From the NCBI GenBank assembly GCA_964557715.1, contig CAZLAP010000011.1, positions 1-19,373 on the forward strand: a stretch of DNA of 19,373 nucleotides. Direction: 5' to 3'. Positions 1-6,917 of the stretch are shown in pieces (position 1 is the stretch's first letter; each line of letters begins with the position of its first letter). The position numbers and the translations under genes are program-made. The DNA comes from CAZLAP01 sp964557715 (GTDB lineage Bacteria > Patescibacteriota > Minisyncoccia > Minisyncoccales > RBG-13-42-11). Under the pieces are notes generated by a model. It saw nothing but the letters and a program-made list of their open reading frames with translations. It made no database searches and was not told the origin of the DNA.

Positions 1-731
1 TCAGGCAATCCGGTAATCAAATTTCTTCCTCTCATTGGCAGCTGTTTTTTTTCTTTTAAAGCGTAAACTGAACCTATGCCAATTTTAAGAGCCTCTGCCG
101 TCCTTTCCCCGATTAATAATTTATATTCCTCTTGGGCAAAATGAATAATATCTTGATTAAGCTTGTCTCCGGCCACTCTCAGGGTCTTGGATATTACTAT
201 TCCGCCTAAAGATATTACGGCGATATCGGTTGTTCCGCCGCCAATATCAACAATAAAATTGCCTCCTGCCTCCTGAATCGGCAGTCTGGCGCCAAGAGCT
301 GCGGCCATTGGCTCTTCAATAATAAAAACATTTCTCGCTCCCGCATTTTTAGCGGCGTCTTTCACAGCCTTTTTTTCAACTTCTGTTATGCCACAAGGAA
401 TTCCAACTATTACCCGCGGTCTTGGATTCAAAAGAAATTTTCTTTTATGCACTTTTTCAATAAAATACCTGAGCATCTGTTCAGTTACTTCAAAATTAGA
501 AACAACGCCTGACACCAAGGGCCGATTAGCCACAATATAAGCAGGAGTTCTGCCAACCATTTTTTTAGCTTCATCTCCGATGGCCAGAATCTGGCCGGTT
601 TTCTGGTTAACCGCAACCACTGAGGGCTCAATAATAACTATTCCCCTGTCCCTGACATAAACTCTTGAATTGGCTGTTCCCAAATCAATAGCGATGTCTT
701 CGGCAAATAATTTTAAGAATTTATTAAGCAT
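1..731 (-). CDS. mreB: Rod shape-determining protein MreB, first copy (3' end outside window)
   Basis: Bacterial actin homologue: it binds ATP, polymerises under the membrane and guides cell-wall synthesis. Reading from ATG at 731, about 243 codons are visible and the frame stays open to the window edge, so the C-terminal third is missing. The phosphate-1 loop is seen near residue 15 (AIDLGTANSRVYV), and the phosphate-2 loop reads FIVDIGGGTTDIAVISLGG. MreB-type stretches EPSVVAV, AIGDEAKKM and VGIPCGIT lie between them. It starts 20 bases after the proS stop codon, across an AT-only inverted repeat. A second, clearly different MreB is encoded at 4523-5527. Whether the two copies divide labour cannot be told from sequence. 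The family call is secure; the ending is unknown. Confidence 0.96.
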   Translation of the reverse strand, partial: MLNKFLKLFAEDIAIDLGTANSRVYVRDRGIVIIEPSVVAVNQKTGQILAIGDEAKKMVGRTPAYIVANRPLVSGVVSNFEVTEQMLRYFIEKVHKRKFLLNPRPRVIVGIPCGITEVEKKAVKDAAKNAGARNVFIIEEPMAAALGARLPIQEAGGNFIVDIGGGTTDIAVISLGGIVISKTLRVAGDKLNQDIIHFAQEEYKLLIGERTAEALKIGIGSVYALKEKKQLPMRGRNLITGLP

Positions 732-757
732 AATTAATAATTTTTAAATTATTAATT
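732..757. repeat. Perfect AT-only inverted repeat between proS and mreB1
   Basis: Two perfect 12-base arms, AATTAATAATTT (732-743) and AAATTATTAATT (746-757), are separated by TT. It covers the proS stop codon and ends directly at the mreB1 start codon on the minus strand. It contains no G or C, so an RNA hairpin would be weak, and no T-run typical of a terminator follows. It could be an operator, a weak structure at the mreB1 start, or chance in AT-rich DNA. Confidence 0.5.
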
Positions 758-1996
758 TTTATTTTTCAAAATTAGAAATTGCGACAGATGCGGTATTTTC
801 ACCAATTTGCTTTCTTTTTTGCCTCTTTCTTTAATTTCCGCTGAATTGCTTTTTAAGGTTCTTTCACTGACTACAACTCTTAAGGGTATGCCTATTAAGT
901 CGGCATCGGCAAATTTTTCTCCAGCCGATTTGTCTTTTCTGTCGTCATATAAAACTTCAATGTTTTGTTTCAGCAAATCTTGATATAATTTTTCAGGCAT
1001 TTTTTCGCCGGTCAAAGAAAGCAAATGAACGTTAAAAGGAGCGGTTTCTTTCGGCCAAACAATGCCTTTTTCATCATGATAAACTTCCACAATAGCTCCC
1101 ATCAGCCTGCCTAAACCTATTCCGTAGCAGCCCATTAAAACAAATTTCTTTTTTCCTTTTTCATCGCAAAAAGTCAAATTAAAAGCGCGGCTGAATCTGT
1201 CTTTTAGCTTGAAAATATTGCCGACTTCAATGGCTTTTTTGACTTCCAAGCCCTTTTCCAGGCATTTCGGGCATCTATGCTTCTCCTTATTGATAATTTC
1301 TTTATTAATCGCCAGCCGGCATTTCCGGCAAAGATAAATTTCGTCTTCGCCAGAATCAGTAATTGTTTGAAACTCATGCGAATAAGGGCTAAAAGCCCCT
1401 CCCGAAGCCAAAGTTAAAAAAGTTTCTTTTTTCAATCCGCATCTTTGAAAAATTTTAAAATAAGTTTTTTTTACTTTTTCATAATAATTATCCAAACATT
1501 TTTCGTCTTTGTGGAAAGAATAAAGGTCTTTCATTGTAAATTCCACCCCGCGAAGCAAACCAGATTTAGCTCTCAATTCGTCTCTGAACTTATCCTGAAT
1601 TTGATAAACGAAAAACGGCAAATCTTTATAAGATTTTAAAAATTTTTTTATTAAAGGCGTAATAACCTCTTCGTGGGTCCAGCCCAAACTGAAATCTTTT
1701 CCTTGCCGGTTTTTTACCTTAAACATTTCTGGATATTTCCACCTGTCGGTTCTCTGCCATATTTCTTTCGGCTGAAGAGCGGGCATCAGCAATTCGGAAC
1801 CGTTGATTTCGTTCATTTCCTCTCTGATTATATTTTCAATTTTTTTAAAAACCTTAAAACCTAAAGGCAAATAAGAATAAACTCCGGCCATCAATTTATC
1901 AATAAAACCGGCCCTGATTAGAAGCTGCGAATTTACGCTTTTTTCCTCTTTCGGCGTTTCTTTAATCGTTCTTGTAAATAATTCTGATTGTTTCAT
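752..1996 (-). CDS. proS: Prolyl-tRNA synthetase, compact form without the editing insert
   Basis: Class II synthetase that charges tRNA-Pro with proline. The 414 residues are well short of the roughly 570 of the E. coli enzyme. The N-terminal catalytic part carries GVYSYLPLGFKV (residues 38-49), the motif-2 region FRDELRAKSGLLRGVEFTMKD (about 138-157) and motif 3 as GCYGIGLGRLMGA (289-301). The anticodon-binding domain follows WPKETAPFNVHLL, from about residue 314 to the end. The YbaK-like INS editing domain, which in E. coli lies between motifs 2 and 3, is absent. A short insert with four cysteines (C223, C226, C242, C245) sits there and looks like a zinc ribbon. The gene lies 5 bases after rseP and starts at ATG 1996, with no Shine-Dalgarno. 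The identification is secure; the zinc role is inferred. Confidence 0.96.
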   Translation of the reverse strand: MKQSELFTRTIKETPKEEKSVNSQLLIRAGFIDKLMAGVYSYLPLGFKVFKKIENIIREEMNEINGSELLMPALQPKEIWQRTDRWKYPEMFKVKNRQGKDFSLGWTHEEVITPLIKKFLKSYKDLPFFVYQIQDKFRDELRAKSGLLRGVEFTMKDLYSFHKDEKCLDNYYEKVKKTYFKIFQRCGLKKETFLTLASGGAFSPYSHEFQTITDSGEDEIYLCRKCRLAINKEIINKEKHRCPKCLEKGLEVKKAIEVGNIFKLKDRFSRAFNLTFCDEKGKKKFVLMGCYGIGLGRLMGAIVEVYHDEKGIVWPKETAPFNVHLLSLTGEKMPEKLYQDLLKQNIEVLYDDRKDKSAGEKFADADLIGIPLRVVVSERTLKSNSAEIKERGKKESKLVKIPHLSQFLILKNKN

Positions 1997-2001
1997 ATTT
2001 C

Positions 2002-3102
2002 TTATAAAAGTCGCGTTATGTCTTTTATAGTTACCAAAATTATCAATAGAATCAATAAAATAAAAAATGCGGCAGTGATGTTTTGCTCAATTTTTTGTTT
2101 GACCGGTTTGCCTTTAATTTTTTCAATTCCAAGAAAAAGCAATTTTCCGCCGTCTAAAGCAGGTATGGGCAAAATATTAAAAATAGCAAGATATACGGCA
2201 ATAACGGCAATAAATTGGAGAAAATAGCTTAAACCGACCTGCGCAGCCTGAGTTGCCAAAGAGCCGATTCCTATCGGCCCGACAAACTGAACTCCCTGAG
2301 GCAAGCCCTGCCCCCTGACCAAACTAATCAAGACATCTACCAAACTGGCGGTAATGGCTATCGTCAAGCTGACTGTAGCTTCCGCTCCTTTGGCAACGGC
2401 TTGGAAAAACGGATAAGACTTTTCCGCTGTTCTGGTCAAAACTATGCCTATGGCTCCTTCTCCTTCCGGAGGCGAAACTCTGGGAATCAGCGATGCTTCA
2501 AAAAACTCTTTGCCTCTTTCAAGAACTAAAATCATTTCTTCCCCTTTGTGTTTTTCCGTAAATTCCAGCACCTCTTTAATTTTATCAACGGAAAATCGCT
2601 GATTATCCGCTTTTAATTCCCTTATCATATCGCCAGGCTTTATCCCAGCCGCTTCTGCCGGCGAATTGGAAGAAACCGCTGTTATTAAAACTCTGGGATT
2701 GGCTAAAAGGCCGGTTTCTTCGTCAGAAATCGCCTGAGAAGCGCCGAGGCCGAAAACAATTGACAACAAAACAGCGCCGATTATCCAAAAAGAAATTACG
2801 CCCGCTAAAACAATCAAAGCTCTTTGCCAAACTGGAATATTGCTTAGTTTTTTATAATTACCTTTGTTATCTTCTTTTTTTTCTCCATCCACGTCGGGAA
2901 TTCTCACAAAAGCTCCAAAAGGAATCAAGTTTAAAGAATAAACCGTCTGGCCTATTTTTTTTCCAAATAACCTCGGAGGCAAACCGACCCCGAATTCTTC
3001 CACTTTTACTCCAAACAATTTGGCAACAATGAAATGACCGAACTCATGAAGAACCATCAGGGCGATTATGCTGAAAATGACTATAATGATTGTAAATGCC
3101 AT
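2002..3102 (-). CDS. rseP: RseP-type site-2 intramembrane metalloprotease (M50B)
   Basis: Membrane zinc protease of the S2P family, which cuts transmembrane segments of anti-sigma factors or leftover signal peptides. The 366 residues show the expected order. A first membrane helix holds the zinc site HEFGH (residues 19-23). A second hydrophobic segment lies at about 97-120, and one periplasmic PDZ domain at about 125-215 contains SPAEAAGIKPGDMI. A C-terminal membrane part holds NILPIPALDGGK (about 309-320), whose aspartate is the third zinc ligand in the family, and a last helix lies at about 343-360. E. coli RseP has two PDZ domains; the single one here resembles the shorter Gram-positive and CPR forms. 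It lies 1 base after frr and 5 bases before proS, so it is probably co-transcribed. No sigma/anti-sigma pair is visible in the window, so its substrate is unknown. Confidence 0.95.
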   Translation of the reverse strand: MAFTIIIVIFSIIALMVLHEFGHFIVAKLFGVKVEEFGVGLPPRLFGKKIGQTVYSLNLIPFGAFVRIPDVDGEKKEDNKGNYKKLSNIPVWQRALIVLAGVISFWIIGAVLLSIVFGLGASQAISDEETGLLANPRVLITAVSSNSPAEAAGIKPGDMIRELKADNQRFSVDKIKEVLEFTEKHKGEEMILVLERGKEFFEASLIPRVSPPEGEGAIGIVLTRTAEKSYPFFQAVAKGAEATVSLTIAITASLVDVLISLVRGQGLPQGVQFVGPIGIGSLATQAAQVGLSYFLQFIAVIAVYLAIFNILPIPALDGGKLLFLGIEKIKGKPVKQKIEQNITAAFFILLILLIILVTIKDITRLL

Positions 3103-3103
3103 A

Positions 3104-3664
3104 TTATTCCGTTATTTCTTCTTTTTTTCTTTTTCCCAATTCCTCAATCTTTTTATTATACTCGTCAACCACTTTTTGAAGCTCTTCCTTGGCGCGGAAT
3201 TTATCGTCTTCCCTTATTTCTCCTTCTTTTGTTTTGTCCTGAATCTCGCTCCAAGCCTCTTCTCTCCATTTTCTTACGGTTCTTCGGGATTGCTCTTCCT
3301 TCTCCGAAACCATGCGAGTTAAATTTTTCCTATATTCCTCGTTCAATGGAGGCAAATTAATTCTAATTGTCTCTTTGTCAACAATCGGATTTGCTCCAAT
3401 ACCCGTTTTTCCCAAAGCCTGAACGATTCCTTCAATATAAGATTTGTCCCAGGGCTGAATCAGAATTTGTTTTGCTTCGGGAATGGAAATTGCCGCCAGC
3501 TGTTTTAAAGGAAATTTTTGGCCGAAACAATCAGCAACAACATCTTCAACCAAAGAAGGAGTTGCTCTGCTTGTACGAATTTTATTGAATTCGCTTTCTA
3601 AAAAACCGATTACTTTATCCAGCTCCGGTCTTATTTTTTGAATAATTGATTTATAATCTTCCAT
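3104..3664 (-). CDS. frr: Ribosome recycling factor
   Basis: RRF works with EF-G to split the post-termination ribosome into subunits. The 186-residue length is standard. The family signature is clear: FNKIRTSRATPSLVEDV (about residues 27-43), QPWDKS, the region INLPPLNEEYRKNLTRMV (about 104-121) and a long charged C-terminal helix rich in Lys and Glu that forms the three-helix bundle. The gene starts at ATG 3664, 3 bases after the holB stop codon, and ends 1 base before rseP. In many bacteria frr sits near tsf, pyrH and rseP, and the frr-rseP pairing here keeps part of that arrangement. Confidence 0.97.
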   Translation of the reverse strand: MEDYKSIIQKIRPELDKVIGFLESEFNKIRTSRATPSLVEDVVADCFGQKFPLKQLAAISIPEAKQILIQPWDKSYIEGIVQALGKTGIGANPIVDKETIRINLPPLNEEYRKNLTRMVSEKEEQSRRTVRKWREEAWSEIQDKTKEGEIREDDKFRAKEELQKVVDEYNKKIEELGKRKKEEITE

Positions 3665-3667
3665 ATT

Positions 3668-4516
3668 TCAGTTTAATTCAATCATTAGCATTTCCAGCGC
3701 CAGTCTGGCGTTTATATTGGTGCCCGACATCAAAAAATTTGTCTTCTGAAGAGACTTGAGAATCTTTCTCGTTTTTAACGTCGGCTGCTGATTAGTTATC
3801 GCCCATATCAGCTTCTTTCTCAAATACAACATCCAAATATCCAATGTTTCTTTTGTTTTTTGAAGATCTTCCGACAAATTTTTTGCATATTGAAAACGAA
3901 AATAAAGAGGAGAGCCGCAAAGTTCCTCAATAAACCCAAATTTTTTTAATTTATCTTCGGCTAAAACCAAATCCAAAGCTATTCCCGGCCTGCCTAAAGA
4001 AATTTCGGAAATTTCATCAGCTTTTTTTTCCGAAAGCCCGCGCGCCAAAAGACTTTTCTCTATTTCTTCTTTTTTTACTGAATTGAATCTGATAACTTGA
4101 ACTCGCGAAATAATTGTCGGAAAAAGATTCTGAACGTTATTGCTGATTAAAATTAAAAGAGTATTTCCCTTAGGCTCTTCCAGAGTTTTTAAAAGGCATG
4201 TCTGGGCTTCCTGGTTCATTAAATGAGCGTCATCTATAATCGCAATTTTAACCGGGGACAAAGAAGGTTTAAGAGAAAATTTCCAAATTAATTCTTTTAT
4301 CTGAAAAACTTGAATTTCTTTCGCCTGAGGCTTAATAAAAATCAGGTCAGGATGATTTTGGTTAAAATTCTTTCCCAGAAAATCTGAAATCCACTGCAAA
4401 GCCAATGTTTTTTTTCCCAATTTTTCCTGTCCTGAAAACAAATAAGCGTGAGAAAGCATTTTGGCTGCAGCCGCTTTTTTTAAAAAATTAAATTGTTTTT
4501 GATGGCCGATGAGCAT
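3668..4516 (-). CDS. holB: DNA polymerase III delta-prime-like clamp-loader subunit
   Basis: AAA+ family clamp-loader subunit; the clamp loader places the sliding clamp on DNA. The 282 residues begin with IGHQKQFNFLKK. A Walker-A-like loop follows (GQEKLGKKT, residues 29-37), then IIDDAH (93-98), NQEAQTCLLKTLEEP (101-115) and the sensor-1 area PTIISRV (133-139). The AAA+ core is clear, but the four-cysteine zinc module usually found after the first helix in delta-prime and tau/gamma subunits is missing. The SRC motif reads SRV, so the usual cysteine is replaced. The TLEEP motif and small size favour delta-prime over tau/gamma (dnaX). It lies 6 bases after mreB2 and 3 bases before frr. Confidence 0.88.
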   Translation of the reverse strand: MLIGHQKQFNFLKKAAAAKMLSHAYLFSGQEKLGKKTLALQWISDFLGKNFNQNHPDLIFIKPQAKEIQVFQIKELIWKFSLKPSLSPVKIAIIDDAHLMNQEAQTCLLKTLEEPKGNTLLILISNNVQNLFPTIISRVQVIRFNSVKKEEIEKSLLARGLSEKKADEISEISLGRPGIALDLVLAEDKLKKFGFIEELCGSPLYFRFQYAKNLSEDLQKTKETLDIWMLYLRKKLIWAITNQQPTLKTRKILKSLQKTNFLMSGTNINARLALEMLMIELN

Positions 4517-4522
4517 AAAGTT

Positions 4523-5527
4523 TTATTTTTTGCTTAATATGCTTTTTTTATAAGTATCAAGATTCTCCAAAACAGCTCCTGTTCCTTTGGCAACGCAAAG
4601 AAGAGGATCGTCTGCCAAAAAGCAAGGCACGCCTGTTTCTTGAGAAATTCTCTCGGCAATATTCCTTAATAAAGCTCCGCCGCCTGATAAAATCATTCCC
4701 TTGTCAATTATATCTGCTGACAGCTCCGGCGGCGTATCTCTTAAAACGGTTTTAATCACATAAATGATTTCTTCCAGAATGTCAAAAATTGCTTCCGAAG
4801 TTTCATTGGAAGAAATTTCAAACGTGCGGGGCAGACCTGAAATCAAATCCCTGCCTCTGATTTCCAGCAATTTCGCTTCTTTTTCGGATAAAGCTGTTCC
4901 AATTTTTATTTTTATTTCTTCCGACATCTGTTCTCCTATGGCTAAATTGTATTTTTTCTTAATATAATCTGAAATGGCTGAATCCATTTTATCACCGCCT
5001 ATTCTAATTGAATTGCAGGCAACTATTCCTCCCAATGATATTACCGCTATTTCAGAAGTTCCTCCGCCAATATCAACAATCATATTTCCCGAACAAGAAT
5101 TAATCGGAATGCCGGCGCCGATGGCAGCTAAAATAGGCTCCTTAACCAAATAAGTCTGTTTTGCTCCGGCATTCAAGGAAGCTTCAATCACAGCTCTTTT
5201 TTCGGCGGAAGTAATGCCAGCCGGAACCCCTATCATCAATTCGGGCTTTAAAAAACGCCAAAAACCGCAGGCTTTATCAATAAAATATTTTAGCATTGCC
5301 TGCGTCACTCTGAAATCAGCGATAACTCCGTCCTTAAGCGGACGGTAAACCCTGATTGCGTCCGGCGTGCGGCCGGTCATTTTTTTCGCCTCTTCTCCGA
5401 TTGCCAAAATCTTGTTTTCTTCAAGGGCAACGGCAACCACTGAAGGTTCCTGCAAAATTACTCCCTTGCCGGGAAGAAAAACCAAAGAATTGGCAGTACC
5501 TAAATCAATGCCTATTTTTTTCAGCAT
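4523..5527 (-). CDS. mreB: Rod shape-determining protein MreB, second copy
   Basis: Complete MreB of 334 residues from this start. It shows the phosphate-1 loop IGIDLGTANS near the N-terminus, the phosphate-2 loop MIVDIGGGTSEIAVISLGG, VGIPAGIT-like text (MIGVPAGITSAEKRAV) and the adenosine motif ILSGGGALLRNIAERI near the C-terminus. It differs at many positions from the copy at 1-731, so it is a paralogue and not a recent duplicate. Two ATG codons are possible, 5533 and 5527. The second is chosen because family members begin with MLKK-type text, it has T at position -1, and the predicted transcription start falls at about 5529, inside the first ATG. It leads the block mreB2-holB-frr-rseP-proS-mreB1. 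No mreC or mreD is next to it. Confidence 0.95.
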   Translation of the reverse strand: MLKKIGIDLGTANSLVFLPGKGVILQEPSVVAVALEENKILAIGEEAKKMTGRTPDAIRVYRPLKDGVIADFRVTQAMLKYFIDKACGFWRFLKPELMIGVPAGITSAEKRAVIEASLNAGAKQTYLVKEPILAAIGAGIPINSCSGNMIVDIGGGTSEIAVISLGGIVACNSIRIGGDKMDSAISDYIKKKYNLAIGEQMSEEIKIKIGTALSEKEAKLLEIRGRDLISGLPRTFEISSNETSEAIFDILEEIIYVIKTVLRDTPPELSADIIDKGMILSGGGALLRNIAERISQETGVPCFLADDPLLCVAKGTGAVLENLDTYKKSILSKK

Positions 5528-5535
5528 ATACATTA

Positions 5536-5564
5536 AGTATAGAAAAAATTTTACGACTTGGCAA
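5536..5564 (-). promoter_or_regulatory. Predicted sigma-70-type promoter of the mreB2 block
   Basis: On the minus strand a -35 box TTGCCA (5559-5564) and a -10 box TATACT (5536-5541) are 17 bases apart, and each matches the consensus at 5 of 6 positions. The expected start of transcription is at about 5529, so the mRNA would be nearly leaderless at ATG 5527. The -35 box is one arm of the inverted repeat at 5558-5582. Prediction from sequence only. Confidence 0.65.
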
Positions 5565-5582
5565 ATTCATAATAATTGCCAA
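5558..5582. repeat. Inverted repeat holding the -35 boxes of two divergent promoters
   Basis: Perfect 7-base arms TTGGCAA (5558-5564) and TTGCCAA (5576-5582) are separated by 11 bases. Read outward in each direction, each arm supplies a TTGCCA -35 box. The symmetry may simply reflect two back-to-back promoters with the same -35 sequence. The site could also be bound by a dimeric regulator acting on both genes. Confidence 0.7.
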
Positions 5583-5604
5583 AATAGCTTTGTTGGATTA
5601 AAAT
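5576..5604 (+). promoter_or_regulatory. Predicted sigma-70-type promoter of the PEGA-domain gene
   Basis: On the plus strand a -35 box TTGCCA (5576-5581) and a -10 box TAAAAT (5599-5604) are 17 bases apart, each with 5 of 6 consensus matches. Transcription would start near 5611, giving a leader of about 8 bases before ATG 5619. It is divergent from the mreB2 promoter, with 11 bases between the two -35 boxes. Confidence 0.6.
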
Positions 5605-5618
5605 TAAAACAGTTTATT

Positions 5619-6917
5619 ATGATTAAAAAAACAAGAAAAATTTTATTTTTAACCTGTCTGTTTTTGTTTGCCTTGATTGCGCCTGCGGCTATTCTATATT
5701 CGCAAGGATATAGAATTGATTTTAATCCGGCAGCAAACGGAAAAATAATCAGCCGAACAGGCGGACTTTTTTTAAAGGTTTCGCCAAGACAGGCTGATAT
5801 TTTTATTGACGGAAAATTGAAAAAAAGAACAGACTTTTTTTTCGGTTCCGCCTTGATTGAAAATCTTCTGCCCAAGAAGTATAAAGTAGAAGTTAAAAAA
5901 GAAAAATACCATTCTTGGGAAAAAATTTTGGAAATCAAAGAAAAACAAGTATCGGAAGCTAAAAACATAATCTTATTTCCAAAAGAAGTCAGCTTCAATG
6001 TTTTATCTGAAGAAACAGAACAATTTTGGATTTCACCGGACCAAAAAAAAATAATCATAAAAATAATAGAAGAAAACAATTGGATTCTTTATATTTATGA
6101 TTCGGAAAAAAATGAAAAAAACCGGCTGATAAGCGCGGAGGATATTGAGGCAAAATCTTCTTTATTGATTGACTTGGATTTTTCCAAAGATTCAAAGGAA
6201 ATTTATTTAAAAATAGGAATAGAAAAAGAAATTAAATATTTTACTCTGAAAGAAACCGGCGAAATAAATCCTTCTTTAATTGAAGAAAAAAGCGCTGTCA
6301 ACGGAAACGGCCTCTATCGCCTTGACGAAAACGGACATCTTTTAAAAGATAAAACAATTGTTTCCGCAGAACCCTTTCTTTTAAAAGAAAAGATTGAATA
6401 CGATTTGAAAGTTTTTCAGGATTTTATTTTTTTAAGCGAAGAAAACGGCAATTTATACAAATTTAATCCGGAATTAAAAATTTTTGAAGTTTTTTTTGAG
6501 GAAGCTAACTGCTTAAAGCCGTCGCCGAACAATAAAAAGCTGCTTTATTCCTCAGACTATGAAATTTGGATTCTTTTTTTAAGCGAAAGCAGCGAGCCGC
6601 CGCAAAAAAGCAAAGGCGAAAAACTTCTTTTAATCCGCCTTTCTGAAAAAATAAGCGACATTTTCTGGCTAAATGACAATTATTTAATTTTCATTGCCGG
6701 CAAAACCGTTAAAATTAGTGAAATAGACAACAGAGATAAACTCAATATTACAAATATTTTTGAAATAAAAAATCTTCAACAAATTGAAGATTCAGAAAAA
6801 GATTTTTCCCGAAGCCAAGCCGAAAGCTTATTGAAAATGTTTTGGAATCAATCTGATAAAAAAATCTATCTCTTAAAAGAAAAAACTTTATATTCTTCAA
6901 GCGCTATTTTGCCCTAA
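5619..6917 (+). CDS. Membrane-anchored PEGA-domain protein, function unknown
   Basis: This 432-residue protein is the only plus-strand gene in the window. A hydrophobic segment at about residues 8-28 follows a basic start (MIKKTRK) and can serve as an uncleaved anchor or signal peptide. A PEGA-like domain covers about 48-118 (LFLKVSPRQADIFIDGKL, then a LPKKYKVEVKKEKY stretch), a beta-rich fold common in surface proteins. The remaining 300 residues have repeated short beta-type segments such as FWISPDQKKIIIKI, LKPSPNNKKLLYSS and IFWLNDNYLIFIAG. These resemble TolB/WD40-like propeller blades, though that is inferred. The open frame extends upstream, but ATG 5619 is chosen because it starts the signal-like segment and lies 8 bases after the predicted transcription start. 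Its last 21 bases overlap the convergent Cas4-like gene. It probably acts outside the membrane, perhaps in envelope binding. Confidence 0.8.
   Translation: MIKKTRKILFLTCLFLFALIAPAAILYSQGYRIDFNPAANGKIISRTGGLFLKVSPRQADIFIDGKLKKRTDFFFGSALIENLLPKKYKVEVKKEKYHSWEKILEIKEKQVSEAKNIILFPKEVSFNVLSEETEQFWISPDQKKIIIKIIEENNWILYIYDSEKNEKNRLISAEDIEAKSSLLIDLDFSKDSKEIYLKIGIEKEIKYFTLKETGEINPSLIEEKSAVNGNGLYRLDENGHLLKDKTIVSAEPFLLKEKIEYDLKVFQDFIFLSEENGNLYKFNPELKIFEVFFEEANCLKPSPNNKKLLYSSDYEIWILFLSESSEPPQKSKGEKLLLIRLSEKISDIFWLNDNYLIFIAGKTVKISEIDNRDKLNITNIFEIKNLQQIEDSEKDFSRSQAESLLKMFWNQSDKKIYLLKEKTLYSSSAILP

Noticed and set aside
5367..5618. Extended N-terminus of the PEGA protein from 5367
   Set aside because: It runs over the antisense strand of mreB2 and through the divergent promoters; ATG 5619 starts a proper signal-like segment.
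5567..6079. Minus-strand open frame of 170 codons opposite the PEGA gene
   Set aside because: It is antisense to a better-supported gene, with no recognisable family and no start context like its neighbours.
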